From Anthostomella pinea (Eukaryota; Ascomycota; Sordariomycetes; Xylariales; Xylariaceae): 64,000 nt of DNA. Positions within the stretch are counted from its first letter, which is position 1. Every line of letters begins with the position of its first letter. The notes beneath the pieces are model-generated. The model did no database searches. It saw only the letters and a list, made by a program, of their open reading frames with translations, and was not told the DNA's origin. The DNA lies in contig CAUWAG010000003.1 of assembly GCA_963556695.1 (NCBI GenBank), positions 7,316,001 to 7,380,000 of the forward strand, given 5' to 3'. The position numbers and the translations under genes were made by a program. Positions 12,007 to 23,713 of this stretch are shown here, one piece after another.

Positions 12007-12570
12007 GATGCGGAATAGAGGTGTGCGATATCGAGAGAGGGACGGTCGACTTTAACCTGACTGTGTATTCGTGTTCTCGCGCCGGATCGTGGGTTCGCGG
12101 GTGTTCTCGTCGTGTGGATGTGAAGCTTGTTGGTGATGGCTAGTAAGGTAGCTCTCTTCGGTGTCGGTGTCTCGCTGGCTGGCTGGGCTGAAGTCGATCG
12201 GTGTTCGGGCCAGGCAAGGCAAACACGTCTGGCGCGGCAGCTTCCCATGGAAAGCTCCAGCGGATGACCAATTAGCGACTTTGCAGGGGTACCTACTGTA
12301 GTGGCGCTGCCCCTCTACGGGTCCAGTCTTCATCAGCTCAAAGCTGCCTAAGCTCAGTAATAAGCTGCCCTGCGACCATCACCATCACCATCACCATCAC
12401 CACTGATGTAATAAGCAACATTGAACTCCTACGTTTCCCATAGCGATAGATACCCGGCCGACAAAATTACGGTACGCGCAAATAACTGGCAAGACTACAC
12501 GACTGTCTTTGTAGGCCTCAGGGCCAGTGTATCGACTTGGACACTTTCCTTACGTTACAATCCGGCAATC
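12007..12570. promoter_or_regulatory. Bidirectional promoter region, PUP3 / UBX protein
   Basis: Only 564 bp separate the two divergent start codons, so the promoters share this space. It holds an ACCATC hexamer repeat at 12375-12402. The open frame that continues upstream of the UBX-gene ATG (from 12421) starts without an ATG and is probably leader. I saw no yeast-type PACE proteasome element. Confidence 0.55.
12375..12402. repeat. (ACCATC)n short tandem repeat
   Basis: Four-plus copies of ACCATC in the divergent PUP3/UBX promoter region. Confidence 0.9.
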
Positions 12571-14097
12571 ATGGCGACCAACGTCAAGGTGGTGGGCACC
12601 GACCTTCGACAGGTGACCGTGAAGGTCAACCCTGGTACATACCTGACCGAGGTCCTAGAGAATGCTTGCGCAAAGCTCAAGGTCACCTCCGACAAGTTCC
12701 TCCTGAAGCACAAACAGCGCCAGTTGGACCTCTCTCAGACCTTCCGAACATCGGGCCTCATCCCCGGAGCCAGGCTCGAGCTGGTCGTCCGGTCCAACAC
12801 GCCGACAGCCATTAACGTCGCCATACAACTCCCGTCCCCTGAGTCGACTCTCTTCCCACCCCACGGTCGAATCACCGAGAAACTGCCGAGCGATTTCACA
12901 GTCTGGCAGGTCTTGCGCCAGTTCGAGAGCGGCAAGGCGAGCGCCGGCAAGAACCTGAATATCACAGTGAGAGGAGTGGCCCAGACAAGCAATGGCGCCG
13001 GCACAGGTAGCGGACAGCTATACTACGAGACACCAAACGTGCAGCTGGAGAACAGAACATTGGCGACGTTCAACGACTTTCAGAAGACGCTGTCGCAGCT
13101 TGGATACAACTCCGGCGGCGTGCTGATGCGCTTGTCTTTCGAGAAGACGGGTCAGACCTTGGCGGATGCCATGACGGAGATGGGGCAGCATTTCAAGATG
13201 GAGGAAATGGAGAACGCGCCGGGACAGACTGGCGAGTCTGCGTCGATAGAGGAGCCAGCCAACACAACGGACCCTTCGGCCATGGACAGTCTGCCCATAG
13301 ATACAGCCCATGGAGTAGCCGCCTCTGGACCTGTCACAGGGGCTGGTGCAGATGATGTTACCGTCACAGGACAGCCTGACACAGCCGCCACCGGCGATGC
13401 TATGGACGTCGACGAGCCTGTAACGTCCGGCGGTCGCCCCGTCACCATCTTTTCGGCGCCTACCTCATCCACGCCAGCTGCCTCACTTCGGTCAGACTCT
13501 GAAGAGGCATTCATGCCAGACATCAGCCATGCCAAAGCCCACCAAAGGCTACTGAAGAGCCTAGGCGAGAACAAGCGCCTCCCCTCGGACCAGGAACTCC
13601 AGGAAAGAGCCGCCGCGGAGGCTGCAAAGGTAGCGGCAGTCAAGTTGTTCAAAGTCAAGGTGCGCTTCCCAGACAACACCTCTGCCGAGTGGTCCTTCGG
13701 GCCCGACGATACGGGAGCAACCCTCTACGCAGAAGTCAGAAATCTCATGGCGAACGATACGGCCCCCTTCAGGCTGGCGCTGCCGCCCGGCAAGGTGACC
13801 ATCAAGGACGATAGCAGCGACGCCAGCAAGCTCGTGCAGGGCTACCGACTGAGCGCCAACACCCTCGTCAACTTCTTGTGGGAGGACGCGGTTCCGGCGG
13901 ACGTTCGGCAGCAGCCTTTCCTGAAGGGCAGCCTGAATGACCGGGCCCGGGAGGTTGTGGTGCCTGAAGTGCGCGAGGTCGATGTTAAGGACGAGGCCGG
14001 ACCGAGCATACCCACGTCTGCGCCTAAACCGCGGAATGAGGGCAGTGGCTCGGGAGTCAAGAAGCCGAAGTGGCTGAAGGGACTCGGCAAGAAGTGA
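12571..14097 (+). CDS. TUG/ASPL-type UBX-domain protein (Cdc48 cofactor)
   Basis: Intronless, 508 aa. The first ATG in the frame is 12571 (MATNVKVVGTDLRQVTVKVN). The N-terminus, residues about 1-85, is a TUG ubiquitin-like domain (YLTEVLENACAKLKV ... LLKHKQRQLDLSQTFRTSGL). A second conserved block (SDFTVWQVLRQFESG, GVLMRLSF) follows to residue about 215. A long Thr/Ser/Ala-rich acidic linker covers about 220-320. A C-terminal UBX domain (KLFKVKVRFPDNTSAEW ... VNFLWEDAVP) spans about residues 357-440. Members such as human ASPSCR1/TUG and yeast Ubx4 bind and remodel the AAA-ATPase Cdc48/p97. The tail is basic (KKPKWLKGLGKK). It is divergent from PUP3, another ubiquitin-proteasome gene. Confidence 0.9.
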   Translation: MATNVKVVGTDLRQVTVKVNPGTYLTEVLENACAKLKVTSDKFLLKHKQRQLDLSQTFRTSGLIPGARLELVVRSNTPTAINVAIQLPSPESTLFPPHGRITEKLPSDFTVWQVLRQFESGKASAGKNLNITVRGVAQTSNGAGTGSGQLYYETPNVQLENRTLATFNDFQKTLSQLGYNSGGVLMRLSFEKTGQTLADAMTEMGQHFKMEEMENAPGQTGESASIEEPANTTDPSAMDSLPIDTAHGVAASGPVTGAGADDVTVTGQPDTAATGDAMDVDEPVTSGGRPVTIFSAPTSSTPAASLRSDSEEAFMPDISHAKAHQRLLKSLGENKRLPSDQELQERAAAEAAKVAAVKLFKVKVRFPDNTSAEWSFGPDDTGATLYAEVRNLMANDTAPFRLALPPGKVTIKDDSSDASKLVQGYRLSANTLVNFLWEDAVPADVRQQPFLKGSLNDRAREVVVPEVREVDVKDEAGPSIPTSAPKPRNEGSGSGVKKPKWLKGLGKK

Positions 14098-14589
14098 TGG
14101 GCTGGTGATAAATGTCATGCGTACTGTTGGGGCGATACGATAAGCCTGATGAGCGACGATTTGCCTACCTATGTGATACCCTCATCGGGCTCTCTGAGAT
14201 AGATACTGGATCACTAGGTAGGGGACGGATGGATTATACGTGTTAGCATTGGTCTGGAGTTACGGTGGACATCATCCTGTCACATGCTGGGCTTGTTGAC
14301 ATCAGCGCATTGTAGACTTGTAGACGGACTCATTCGCCACGGCGAGCAGATAATGAATGGCATGTCATGAAGAACTCCCTTTCGTGTTCGTTCGTGGTAT
14401 CTCATTCAGCAGCTATAAGCTCAGAGCTATCTGTCTGCCCTGGAATAATCCACTTGCAATCCGTGATGTGAAATCCATGCCGAAAAGAGACGGACGCCAG
14501 ACCAGATAATGCCATGGTTTGCACTTTTCTCCTCTTCCACACACGTGTGCTTTCGTGCTACCAAAGCATCGCGAGAGTCAATTCGACGC
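14098..14589. other. Convergent 3' region, UBX protein / eL36
   Basis: Shared 3' flank of two tail-to-tail genes. No gene or repeat recognised. Confidence 0.5.
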
Positions 14590-15351
14590 TTAGTGTCCGG
14601 TACGGCGGGACTCGGCGATGACTCTCTGGAGTTCGTCGACCTTTCTCTTGCCACGCTATCAAGTTGTCAGTCATGCTTGAGCATCACGGGTGTGAGCCCT
14701 CATCCCGGGTTTCGCTACATACCTGGAAGGTACCGAGTCTCTTCTTGGCGAGCTTGCGCGCCCGCTTGTCCTTGGAATTTCTAAGAAGCTCGATAACGCG
14801 GCGCTCATACGGTGCGAGTCCGGCGACCTCTGCGCAGAAGAGCAGCGTTAGCTGGTATTCAGATTTTGAACGAGGATGAGGGGAGCCAACAAACCCTTGA
14901 CGATGTCGCGGACGAACGCAGTTCGCTTGCTGAGGTGTCCCTTGGTGCGGCTGACGCGGGGCTTGGTGACGCGAGCGGTGGTCTTCTGTTTGGGAGAAAA
15001 GGGAAAATCCCGAGTCAGCCCAGTGTCCATCGTCTGCATGGTTGTTTTTCTGCTTTGCATTGGGAAGATACAAATTGCAAGAGAAGCAGGCAGAGATCCT
15101 CCAGGAGGTGAGACACGGTCGATGGGTGGGTGGGATGAAGGCAGTCAAGCGAGGAGGACTGGTTTGTTCTCCTTCTTCCCTCATCCAGCACCACATCGCA
15201 TCCTCCTCTTGGTCCTGGCCTGTCCTTCTGCTACTTCTCCCACGAAGGGTATTTTGGGATATTCGACGGAGGGAGGGAATCGAGGTGTTCATACGTATCC
15301 GCGGGCAGGGCCGACCGTGAGGCCGCTCTTCTGGACTGCTTCTTTCGCCAT
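14590..15351 (-). CDS. 60S ribosomal protein eL36 (L36e)
   Basis: Minus-strand exons 15351-15295, 14985-14895, 14829-14723 and 14655-14590 give 321 nt, 106 aa, the normal L36e size. The protein is highly basic and reads [19 protein letters not shown], then [55 protein letters not shown] and [20 protein letters not shown]. These blocks are diagnostic of the eukaryotic large-subunit protein. The first intron is long (309 bp), as is common in fungal ribosomal-protein genes. The other two are 65 and 67 bp. Intron 2 splits the Glu codon before VAGLAPY, which fixes the donor at 14894. Just upstream of the ATG the coding strand has a perfect TACTAAC followed by a CCCACAG acceptor-like site, suggesting a 5'-UTR intron whose donor I could not locate. 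Confidence 0.95.
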
Positions 15352-16418
15352 CGTGTGTGGTTGGCGATGCTGTCGCTGTGGGAGGTGGTGGGTTAGTAGC
15401 GGTTGGAGAGAAAATGTGAAGTTTGCTCGCAGCCGGGGATTTTGGAAAATGGTGTGTTAGTGGAGATTATGGGTTAAGCGAGTTTTCCAATGTGGCTTAT
15501 CTCATTCCAAAAGCTGTGGCTAGGTGGGCAGTGTGGGGTAGTCGGTGTGGCTTGAGCTGTCGGTCTGCCAGCCCCTGTCTTTCAGCTGGTCACTGCACAA
15601 GCGGGCTAGCCGGGTCCTAGACCCCTTTGAATTGCACATGTCCTCGAGGTGCAACAACACCAAACATCTCATCTCGAAGATCATCTCTCGTAGGAGCAAT
15701 CTTATCAATTCAATTCAGACTCGTCGAAATGGCGAGGTGCTTCCCAACTCCTCATATTTGTGGGCTTCCCGGTCCGTCTGGTGGCCCTGCCTCCTTCCAA
15801 GACCGCATCCTTTGTGAATTGTGATGTACGGAAATGCAGATGCGGACCGCTATCTTGCACATCGGAATGTCCCATGGATGTTATCGCCTGGCAGAGTGAT
15901 ATGACGCAGCTCCCTTTAGTGTGTTACCGTGAGTTCCGCGACCTGTGTTACATTCATAAACATTGAACGCCTTCAGGCGCCTCCGTTGGATTATATGAGA
16001 CTTTTCATAAGGTAAGAACATTGAACTGCGTCGCAGTCTCTCGTCTCCTTCTCGATAATTGGCCTTTGGGAAAGAGGTGACCGGCGTTTCCTTCTTCAGG
16101 CTCCGACAAGACTGTTGGCGTGCAGGTGTCCGTACGTCGTTCGCCCTTTCTTTTCGAGGTGTGATATTGCACGGCTCTACTTCCGAGCACCTTCATCAAT
16201 GATGCCCCCGGACAGGACTCTGTGTCCTGCACCTCATCTGCCCCTCTCTGCATCATCCCCTTCCCCTTCTTGTCGGTAGTTCCATTATGTTTTGAATCCA
16301 ATCCTGTCCGTTACCTTTTGTTGGCTGTATCGCCATCTTTGGAGTCTTGGATCCAAATCTTGCAGCATCATCACTTTCTTGGGCCTCATTCCATGGGCAT
16401 CATCTCCCTGGTTCAGTC
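15352..16418. other. Divergent intergenic region, eL36 / RhoGEF
   Basis: Contains both promoters. No gene recognised. The frame of the RhoGEF stays open upstream to 16347 but has no ATG before 16419. Confidence 0.5.
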
Positions 16419-19400
16419 ATGGCTCTCGCGCTGCTGGGCAGCCACTCCCCTCCGCCGTGCTCACGGAGCAACTCGGTACATATCGTGGGGAAAACAAGCT
16501 GGGCAACATCAATCCCGAACCCTTCGGCCCGCAGACTGAACCGAACCGACGGCGACATTGGTCTTGACGACCTGGACCTCTTCCGTAACGACGTGGACGA
16601 AGCTTGGAAGACATTGGATAACATTGCCGCCTTGGGTCTGACTTTGGAGAATGACGAGGAAGATACCAGCCGTCCTGAAGACCTTCCGAGGTTCTCACTC
16701 GACGACTACGACCATGGTAGCGGTAAGGGAGAGGAGACCCCATCACCTTTGGCCAAACCGTTCCACAAATGGATGAGGAATTTGCACAGACGAGCACACC
16801 GGCCTAGGATTCGACATACACACAGTCTCAATGAGCCTTTTCCGGAGTACTCGTTCGACGTCGCATCCGTAAACCATGATGGCCACAGAAAGTCGTCTTC
16901 AGGCTCCTCTTTTGGATTCGTCACTGCTGTCAGAAGCGCAACTGTCAGTCTTGCAAGTGCTAGCGTTATTACGCGACCACGAAGACATACCGCAAGATCG
17001 TCTTTCCACGCCAAGACAGACCACAGCAGTCGGGGATCCATGTCTGCCCCGAGGTTTTCGGAAGACAGCATGTGCTTCGAGCGAGCCTCGATAGCAGACT
17101 CAGGGGTGACAGAGCGCCTGTTGCAGCGACGCCGTATACTCGAGGAGCTCATCAACACCGAGGAGAGCTATATTGGGGATATCAAGTTTCTCATGAACGT
17201 CAGTATGTCCTCAAACTCTGTTTCGGCGTGTACTAAACTGAGCAATAGGTCTATGTCACGATATTGGCTTCTTTGCCGACACCGCACCACGGCCTCCGGT
17301 CATCCATCAATAGAAACCTGACAGATATTGTCGAGCTTCATGAGGAGATACTTGGCGAGCTTCACCGAGTGGTGCCGAATTCAGAATATACACAACCTGA
17401 GCGCATTCCAGCCACCCCGAACCCACCACCGAGCAGAGGACATCACCGCTGGCGTAGCTTGAACTCTGTTCCGGAAGACAAGGGAGGAAGCTCATGGCTG
17501 CAGAATGTTCCTAGTGTGATTGCTGAGCCGGCTGTCGCAGCTGAGGTTGCCCACATCTTTGGCAAGAGGGTAAGATTTGACTCCGCTTCCGAGTCTCCGT
17601 CCCGACCGACGGTTCCAGATATTGACTATGCCGATGTACTGACAATGTTTTAGATGAACCGCTTCTTCGTTTACGAAGAATATGGCGCAAAATACGAGAT
17701 GATGATCAAGGACGTAGCGGCTACTCATCGGACTCTGCCGCAGTGGGAGACGTATCAAAAGGGGCTCGAAGCATTGGCTGCCTCTCTTGGCGCAGTCAAC
17801 TATCATCTAGATCATTCGAAAAAGTCGCTCACTATTGGTGATCTCTTGGTCAAGGTCGGTCTACTCGCTTACTATGACTTGAGACTGCCCGCTGATGAAA
17901 AGAAGCCGATTCAAAGAATCTGCAGATACCCCCTCCTCTTTGCCGAGCTTCTCAAGTACACCCCTGTTTGTGATTGCCCCAATTCGCACATGGAGATTGA
18001 CAATGTTCTTATCCGACTTCGCGAGGCTACGGCCGAGATCAACCGAGCCACAGACGATCCTGGGATGAAGGTCACGCTGGAGCAGACTTGGATGCTCCAA
18101 GACCGACTGGTCTTTCCCGGCCAGGTAGGTACTCATCCACCTAAATGTCTACTTCACGCTGATACAGTGTATAGAGGCTCGACGCTGCGTCCAAAACGGC
18201 AATTCGCTCCTTCGGGCAAGTACGTCTCTGCGGTGCGCTACATGTCTGCTGGCAGACCAGAGAGGGTGTGAACGGTCATTACATGGTCTCGCTGCTTTAC
18301 AAGGACTGTCTATGCCTCGCCACTGCCGGAAAAGTAGATCAGATCTACACTATTCAGGCTTGCATTGGTTTGGACAGCATCAGGGTCGAAGAAGTCGACA
18401 ATGGCCGAGGTAGGAACATCCAGATCGGCAATTCTCAGTGGCAAGTGTACTCACCAACTCTAGGGTTGCAATGCCACACGGCCCCTTTCTCCTGGAAACT
18501 CGTTTTCGAATGTGATCATCAGCTTTATGAGGTGATCATGACGGCCTGCTCACCGAAGGAGGAGCTGGAATGGCGTGCTCGTCTTTCACGACCAGATGCA
18601 TGCGAGCGTTACGCCCAGGCGGAATCCGACTTTTATAGCTCCATTTCCCTCAACATCAAGAGCCTTGGTACGGTGTTCGGGAAACCAGGTGAGTGATGAT
18701 ATCAACTTGACCATTTTCTTCATTCACTGACAACATCAGGCACCATCGCTCGTCGCCTCTCTATTCACAGGGCGACCACAATTGGGCCGAAGTCTCCCTT
18801 ATGCCAAGTCATACTGAAAAACACAACTACCATGAAGGACCCGTCGTCGGCGAACCCTACATCGCCAATCAACCGGTCGCAATCACTCTTGACAACCAAT
18901 GCTCGGATCCCAGTCCTCGCTCCTTCGCGAGCGGACCGAGCTCGCCTAGAGGCATTGTTGGGCGATGTATGGAGTCGCAAGGTCCTGCCTTTCCCTGGTA
19001 TAACAGCCCGGTCGAGAAGCGAGCATCTTGTGCGCAGCTCGGCATCGACCATGATGCGTAAGCTGAGCGTCGCAAGCATCACCAACTCGTTCGCAAAGCG
19101 CTCGGTAAGCACGGCCAGTCTGCAGCGGGCGAACGACGACGAACTGCCGCATGTGCATGACTTTGCGGATTCGCGTGTCAAGACGAATCGCGAAATGTCG
19201 ACACCTTCTTTGAGTGGAGCCGACTCGGTGGATGAAAGCCAGCAGCGGAGGCTGCCTATGATTCGGGACGCGACGGAGAGAAGCAGCAGTGCGAGCGCGA
19301 GCTGCCTCGTACGCAGCGGCAATAGGTCATCAAGCACAGTCGTCAGACTGAACTCGTCTAAGCTAGATGCAGATGGAGGCGAGGATGGCAGGTTCAGCAC

Positions 19401-19635
19401 GCCAGCCTTACGAACGACATCTGCAAACAGCGTCCGGCAGCCCCGTCAGACGCCTCCATCGCCCAAGTCATCGTCTCCTTGCTCTACGGAGAGAAGTACA
19501 GTGTATGCGAGACCGGAGAACACGAACTCGGTACAGGAGAGCTTGAACAACGCAAGATGCAACAGCAAACGGTCCAGAGTGAGCGCCATCAACCGAGGGT
19601 TGAAGGCTTCGGGCATCAGGAGTCTGTTTCGTTGA
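16419..19635 (+). CDS. Rho guanine nucleotide exchange factor (DH-PH)
   Basis: Exons 16419-17198, 17249-17569, 17654-17854, 17906-18124, 18175-18688 and 18740-19635 give 2931 nt, 976 aa; every phase closes. A polar N-terminus (1-235) precedes a DH domain (about 238-490). The DH domain includes RRILEELINTEESYIGD, VYVTILASLP, the variable insert, MNRFFVYEEYGAKYEM, and the signature VKPIQRICRYPLLFAELLKYT across the third intron. A PH-like domain (about 510-660) contains HVCWQTREGVNGHYMVSLLY and APFSWKLVFECDHQLYEV. A Ser/Thr/Arg-rich tail with phosphorylation-type sequence follows. DH domains catalyse GDP release from Rho-family GTPases, so a role in polarity or wall-integrity signalling is inferred; the target GTPase cannot be read from sequence. 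The intron at 17855-17905 is 51 nt and open in frame. Confidence 0.9.
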
Positions 19636-20920
19636 AGTGTATATGAATTATCAATGAAGGGTGGTAAGATAGAGACTTGGAGCGCTGGCTCACACATTGG
19701 GTATAGGTCATCGAGTTGGACTGTTTGGCTTTGCTTTGGGATTATACCACTTATTATCGGTCTTCTTTGTAAGGAGTTTGGATTTGCACATGGTGCATCC
19801 GCTACGAATGGCTCTAACTGCTTGTATTGCCGTTACGAGGTTGAAAGTCCGAGAAGGACTATACTTATCAACTGGGGATTGTACATACTTACTAAGGCAA
19901 GTTGTCGCACCTACAGGCAGGCAGGTAGGGCATTGACACGGGACAATCAACTGTTTACATGATTTGACGCATCCAGTACAATCCAAAAAGCCTGAGAATA
20001 TCTGGCACCTGATACGAGGCTTGAGCTGTCCGGCTCAGCTTGCAGCCTTACTAACAGCATTACCATGAACAGGCTGACAGGTGACAGGTCGGATACTCCC
20101 GCCTCGAGCTGTGCTAGTTTACGCCGGTCCTCGGCATGTCCAGCCACAGCTTCTTCGTTTGCTTCCAGATGTATCCCCCGTATCCAGACGTCCGTGATAC
20201 ATTAAACCAGATAGAGCCGGGAATGGGAAGTCGTTAATGATCCCTGTTCAGCATTGAGCTCCATCGGTGACGTACATGTTCATTACGGCGAGCCAGGGGA
20301 GCCAGAGCTAGCTGCAAGGAACGGAAGGGAAGGGAAGTTACCTAACCGAAGAAGAGAAGCTGCCAGATTTCAATGGCACTGGGCAGAGTGCCCTGGCAAT
20401 CCTGGCAAATTGGGATGGATGCCCAATGTTCGCTGTCAAGCAAGTGAAATGGCGGGGCACGCGGGGCAGCAATGCCCTGGCCCCTGGCAGCCCGCCCTGT
20501 CGTGAGTCCGAATTAGCGCGGTTATAGCAGGTGATGAGGGGCAGTGGGGCAGACCTGCTACTATGATGACGTAGACTGGTAGTTGGCATGCCATGCCACT
20601 GGACCCGACACGATGATCGAATGGGGAGCCGGCAAGCAGGAAACAAACAGCTTCCAAGTAGGTCCAGAGTTATTTGAAGCTTCCCCTGCCTTTCCCACCA
20701 TTCTCTTCTCTCATCAATTGACAAACTCAACTCCCCACGTAACGACAACACCAGCAATCAACGACAGCTACGACTACTACGAAACAAACAACAAACCACC
20801 GACTACCAACCACAATCCAGTACAGCAGGCACCGTCAACAGCTCTACTGATCCTCACGCGACCCCTCAAAACGACCCGATCACAACACCCGACCCCTCAC
20901 CCACCAACACCGCCGCCAAC
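19636..20920. other. Intergenic region, RhoGEF / Rtc3-like gene
   Basis: No gene recognised. The final 240 bp (about 20680-20920) are an unusually A/C-rich leader just before the Rtc3-like ATG, of the type seen in strongly expressed fungal genes. Around 20385-20500 there is CTGGCA-rich low-complexity sequence. Confidence 0.5.
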
Positions 20921-21708
20921 ATGACCAAGGGAGAAGCAAGCCAGGCCAAGGTCCACTATAAGGGCTCGGAGGAGGACTACATTGTCTTCGTTGACGATGT
21001 CGAGACATTCAGAAAGTGGACGGAGGACAAGTCGGTGCCCATGGCTCACTTCATCTCCTCCTTCAAGATCTTCGTAACGCACAAGTAAGTCCTGCCAGTC
21101 CCTTCAAGGCACCCCCTTCCAGGCACCCGTGACTCCGGCATACTTTGCTGTGTGGCAGTGAAACCCGAGCCTAGCCTGTTTGCGAGGCAACTCAGCTGGC
21201 CCGTAGTCCTGAACGCCTCAGCGCTTAGGAGCTGAGTTTGTTATTCCCACCACCCAACCACCCAATTATGTGGCACTGGCTTCGGCAACACGGCCAGCTC
21301 CCGGCAGAGCACTATGTTCATGCAACCCCAGCCGTAGCCGCCGCGCAACGGGAAGCGGATGAGGCGCCCCTCCAACTACATGACCCCGAGTGTCAGCATG
21401 CTCAACACCGGCGGCTAACGCAACATCCTCAAACAGGCAAGGAACCCAGGGCCAGCTGGATGGCGCCTCAGACCAGCTGCTAGACAACGAGTTCAAGACT
21501 CACGTCGTTGAGGAAGTCATCCCCAAGATCCTCGAGAAGGGCGACCTCCAAACGACCACGGTATGTCACACCCTTTCTTCAACTCCTCGTGGCCGCACAA
21601 GACATAGACTAACCCAGTTTGCTTCTGCAGGGTCCCGGACGACAAGCTCAGGGAGGCAAGAGTGAGAGCAAGATGACGAACCTCGTCGGCGGTCAGCCCA
21701 CCCACTAG
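20921..21708 (+). CDS. SBDS N-terminal-domain protein, Rtc3-like
   Basis: Exons 20921-21084, 21437-21560 and 21631-21708 give 366 nt, 121 aa. The protein is little more than one SBDS/Sdo1 N-terminal fold: VHYKGSEEDYIVFVDDVETF, PMAHFISSFKIFVTH, QGTQGQLDGASDQLLDNEF and the helix VEEVIPKILEKGDLQT. It lacks the central and C-terminal domains of full Sdo1. Stand-alone proteins of this type correspond to yeast Rtc3/Hgi1 (YHR087W), which has been linked to RNA metabolism and stress; the molecular role is unclear. The tail (GPGRQAQGGKSESKMTNLVG) is polar. The first intron is long (352 bp) and splits the Lys codon at its donor (AA|GTAAGT). Convergent with the DUF7727 gene. Confidence 0.88.
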
Positions 21709-23159
21709 ATGGGAGTATGCATCGCGTGGGATGATGGCGCTGGAAGATGAGCTGCCACGTCCTTAACGACTGCATTGGTGCCCACTGAGGACACTGGGAT
21801 CATCGCGAGCACACAGCCTTGTCCTATGTTCACGTCGACAGCTTTGCGAGATTTCGGAGCAATGATCATGGACTAGCTATGCTATCCTTTCATCTACATG
21901 GCGAAGGATATCTTTATCTGTGATGTGTTTCTACGGCACTTGGTCGTCACGCAGCTAGCAAACTATGAATACCATCCTCTGTCTCATGACCAACACCCTA
22001 CATCTGTCTTCACATGTGCACACCACACTGGTATTTCATCACTCATTTCCCCATGTCATCCATGGGTGGTTCGTGCCTCTTCGGCTCATGTCAACCCGCT
22101 CCTGTCGTGTTTCGCATCCTGGTCAGCCGCCCAACTTGTAAGGCTCAGATCGTATCAGCCTCCTAACATCGCTTGGGTTTCGAAACCTCGCTGAACCGCT
22201 TCCGGCGTCTGTGCACACATACTCAGCCCAGCTAGCCCAACTAGCCCCAGATGGACTGCCGGAATGCCCTGGGAGGTATGGCTGGCTGGCTCCTCATTTT
22301 TTCACTTGCATGGCTTGCTCGATGATCGCGGGCTTCTCCTATGTTCACACAGTGAGTAGCGAGCGTCAACTGTCCGAAGTCTTTCATAGTGATTTGTTCA
22401 TTTATTTTGATTTCTCCTCCAAATGTATGTGGTTGGTAGGGTATTAGTGACCGTCCGCTACATGCATCATTATATGAGGAGACAATCCATCGCGAGCCGC
22501 AGAATATAAGAAAACTAGACCCGTAGGTCCCCCACGATGGCCGCCACTAGCTCGTAGGTAGCTAGCCCTTGCCTTTCCCTCATCCGTCCATCATCTGCAG
22601 CATATCAAGCTACCGACTTGTTAGCCGCCCGTTGTCCCGCATCATCCTCCTATTCACCGTCCTGCCCCTTGCCTGACAAAATCTAATGGCTTCTCCGCTG
22701 CACTGTCTTCCGCGAGGATGAGACAGTTTCGTTGCGTCATAGTTGTAGCCAACCGTAGTAGCCGTCGTCGTAAGAGAGAGAAAATCCAGAAATCCAAGTT
22801 AACGCCGGGTTTGGTTGCAAATGCAGGGAATGCCAGGACTTCGATATGCGGAGTTGAGAAGACGAAGACGTTTTCTAGACGGATCGTGTCCCCCGATTGA
22901 TCTATGTAGACTGCTGGAAATGGGAGAATGCCGTGTAAACACAGTTGAGTCATATGTCGGTGGTTTTGTTGGTTGGTTGTTGGTTGGTCAGTTTGTTCGA
23001 GAGACCTCCCAGAAATGACAATATGCGAGGCGATTTGTTGTTGTATGTACGGAGTCTCCCCCAAGGGGAGACAAGTGTTGACATGTTCATGATCCGGATC
23101 GTTCTAATCCGCTCGAGCCTCCGGGTGGCAATTTGCAATTGCTACTTACTACCCGGAAT
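21709..23159. other. Convergent intergenic region, Rtc3-like / DUF7727
   Basis: 3' flanks of two convergent genes. I see no gene, repeat or RNA feature. Confidence 0.45.
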
Positions 23160-23713
23160 CTATGCTCGACCGCCACGGCCACCTCTTTGAGGCAGAGTCC
23201 AAGGTTTGGCGCAGACAATCTGTTCACTAGTTAGCTACATGGGACCTCAGAATTGTCCGTATCAGATAGGTAGACATACCTCGCCTTCACTGTACGCCCA
23301 GAAGTACACGATCATGGCCGTGAGGTAGTATATTGCCGGGTTGGTGCCCTGGTATATTAAGACGGCGGCGAGCGACATGAGCGGCAGCAGGGCGAGGCGG
23401 GCCTCGAGGCTGCGGTGGAAGGAGGAGCCCGCGAAGAAGCCCAGGGGCCATTCCCACGCGAACATGAAGAGGCCCATGACCAGGTTGATCGTCTGCAGCA
23501 CCGGTATGGGCTTGACCGCCGGGTCGAGCGTCTTCGTCAGGAAGTCGAAGAAGATCTTGGGCCAGAAGAAGCCTTCCAGAGCGGCAGCAACTTGATCTAG
23601 AAGCGTCGTGTTAGTGATATGTCCCCTCGTGGGGTTGTCATGTTCCTGAACATACAGACTGCGGCCGTCAGGGTGATGAGTCTTGCCCAGTGGTTCTTGA
23701 TAAGCTTTCCCAT
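23160..23713 (-). CDS. DUF7727-family small integral membrane protein
   Basis: Minus-strand exons 23713-23656, 23596-23280 and 23219-23160 give 435 nt, 144 aa. The start MGKLIKNHWARLITLTAAVY reads across intron 1 into QVAAALEGFFWPKIFFDF. About four hydrophobic segments follow (around residues 10-30, 50-72, 85-103 and 105-122). The protein ends IVCAKPWTLPQRGGRGGRA, with a short Arg/Gly tail. The length, the FFWPK and YFWAYSEGE motifs and four-helix layout match a fungal family that I recall as DUF7727; its biochemical function is not known. Introns of 59 and 60 bp have consensus borders. Family name from memory, gene model firm. Confidence 0.85.

Noticed and set aside
12421..12570. Upstream extension of the UBX-protein frame
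   Set aside because: The frame is open but contains no ATG before 12571, and the conserved TUG domain begins right after that ATG.
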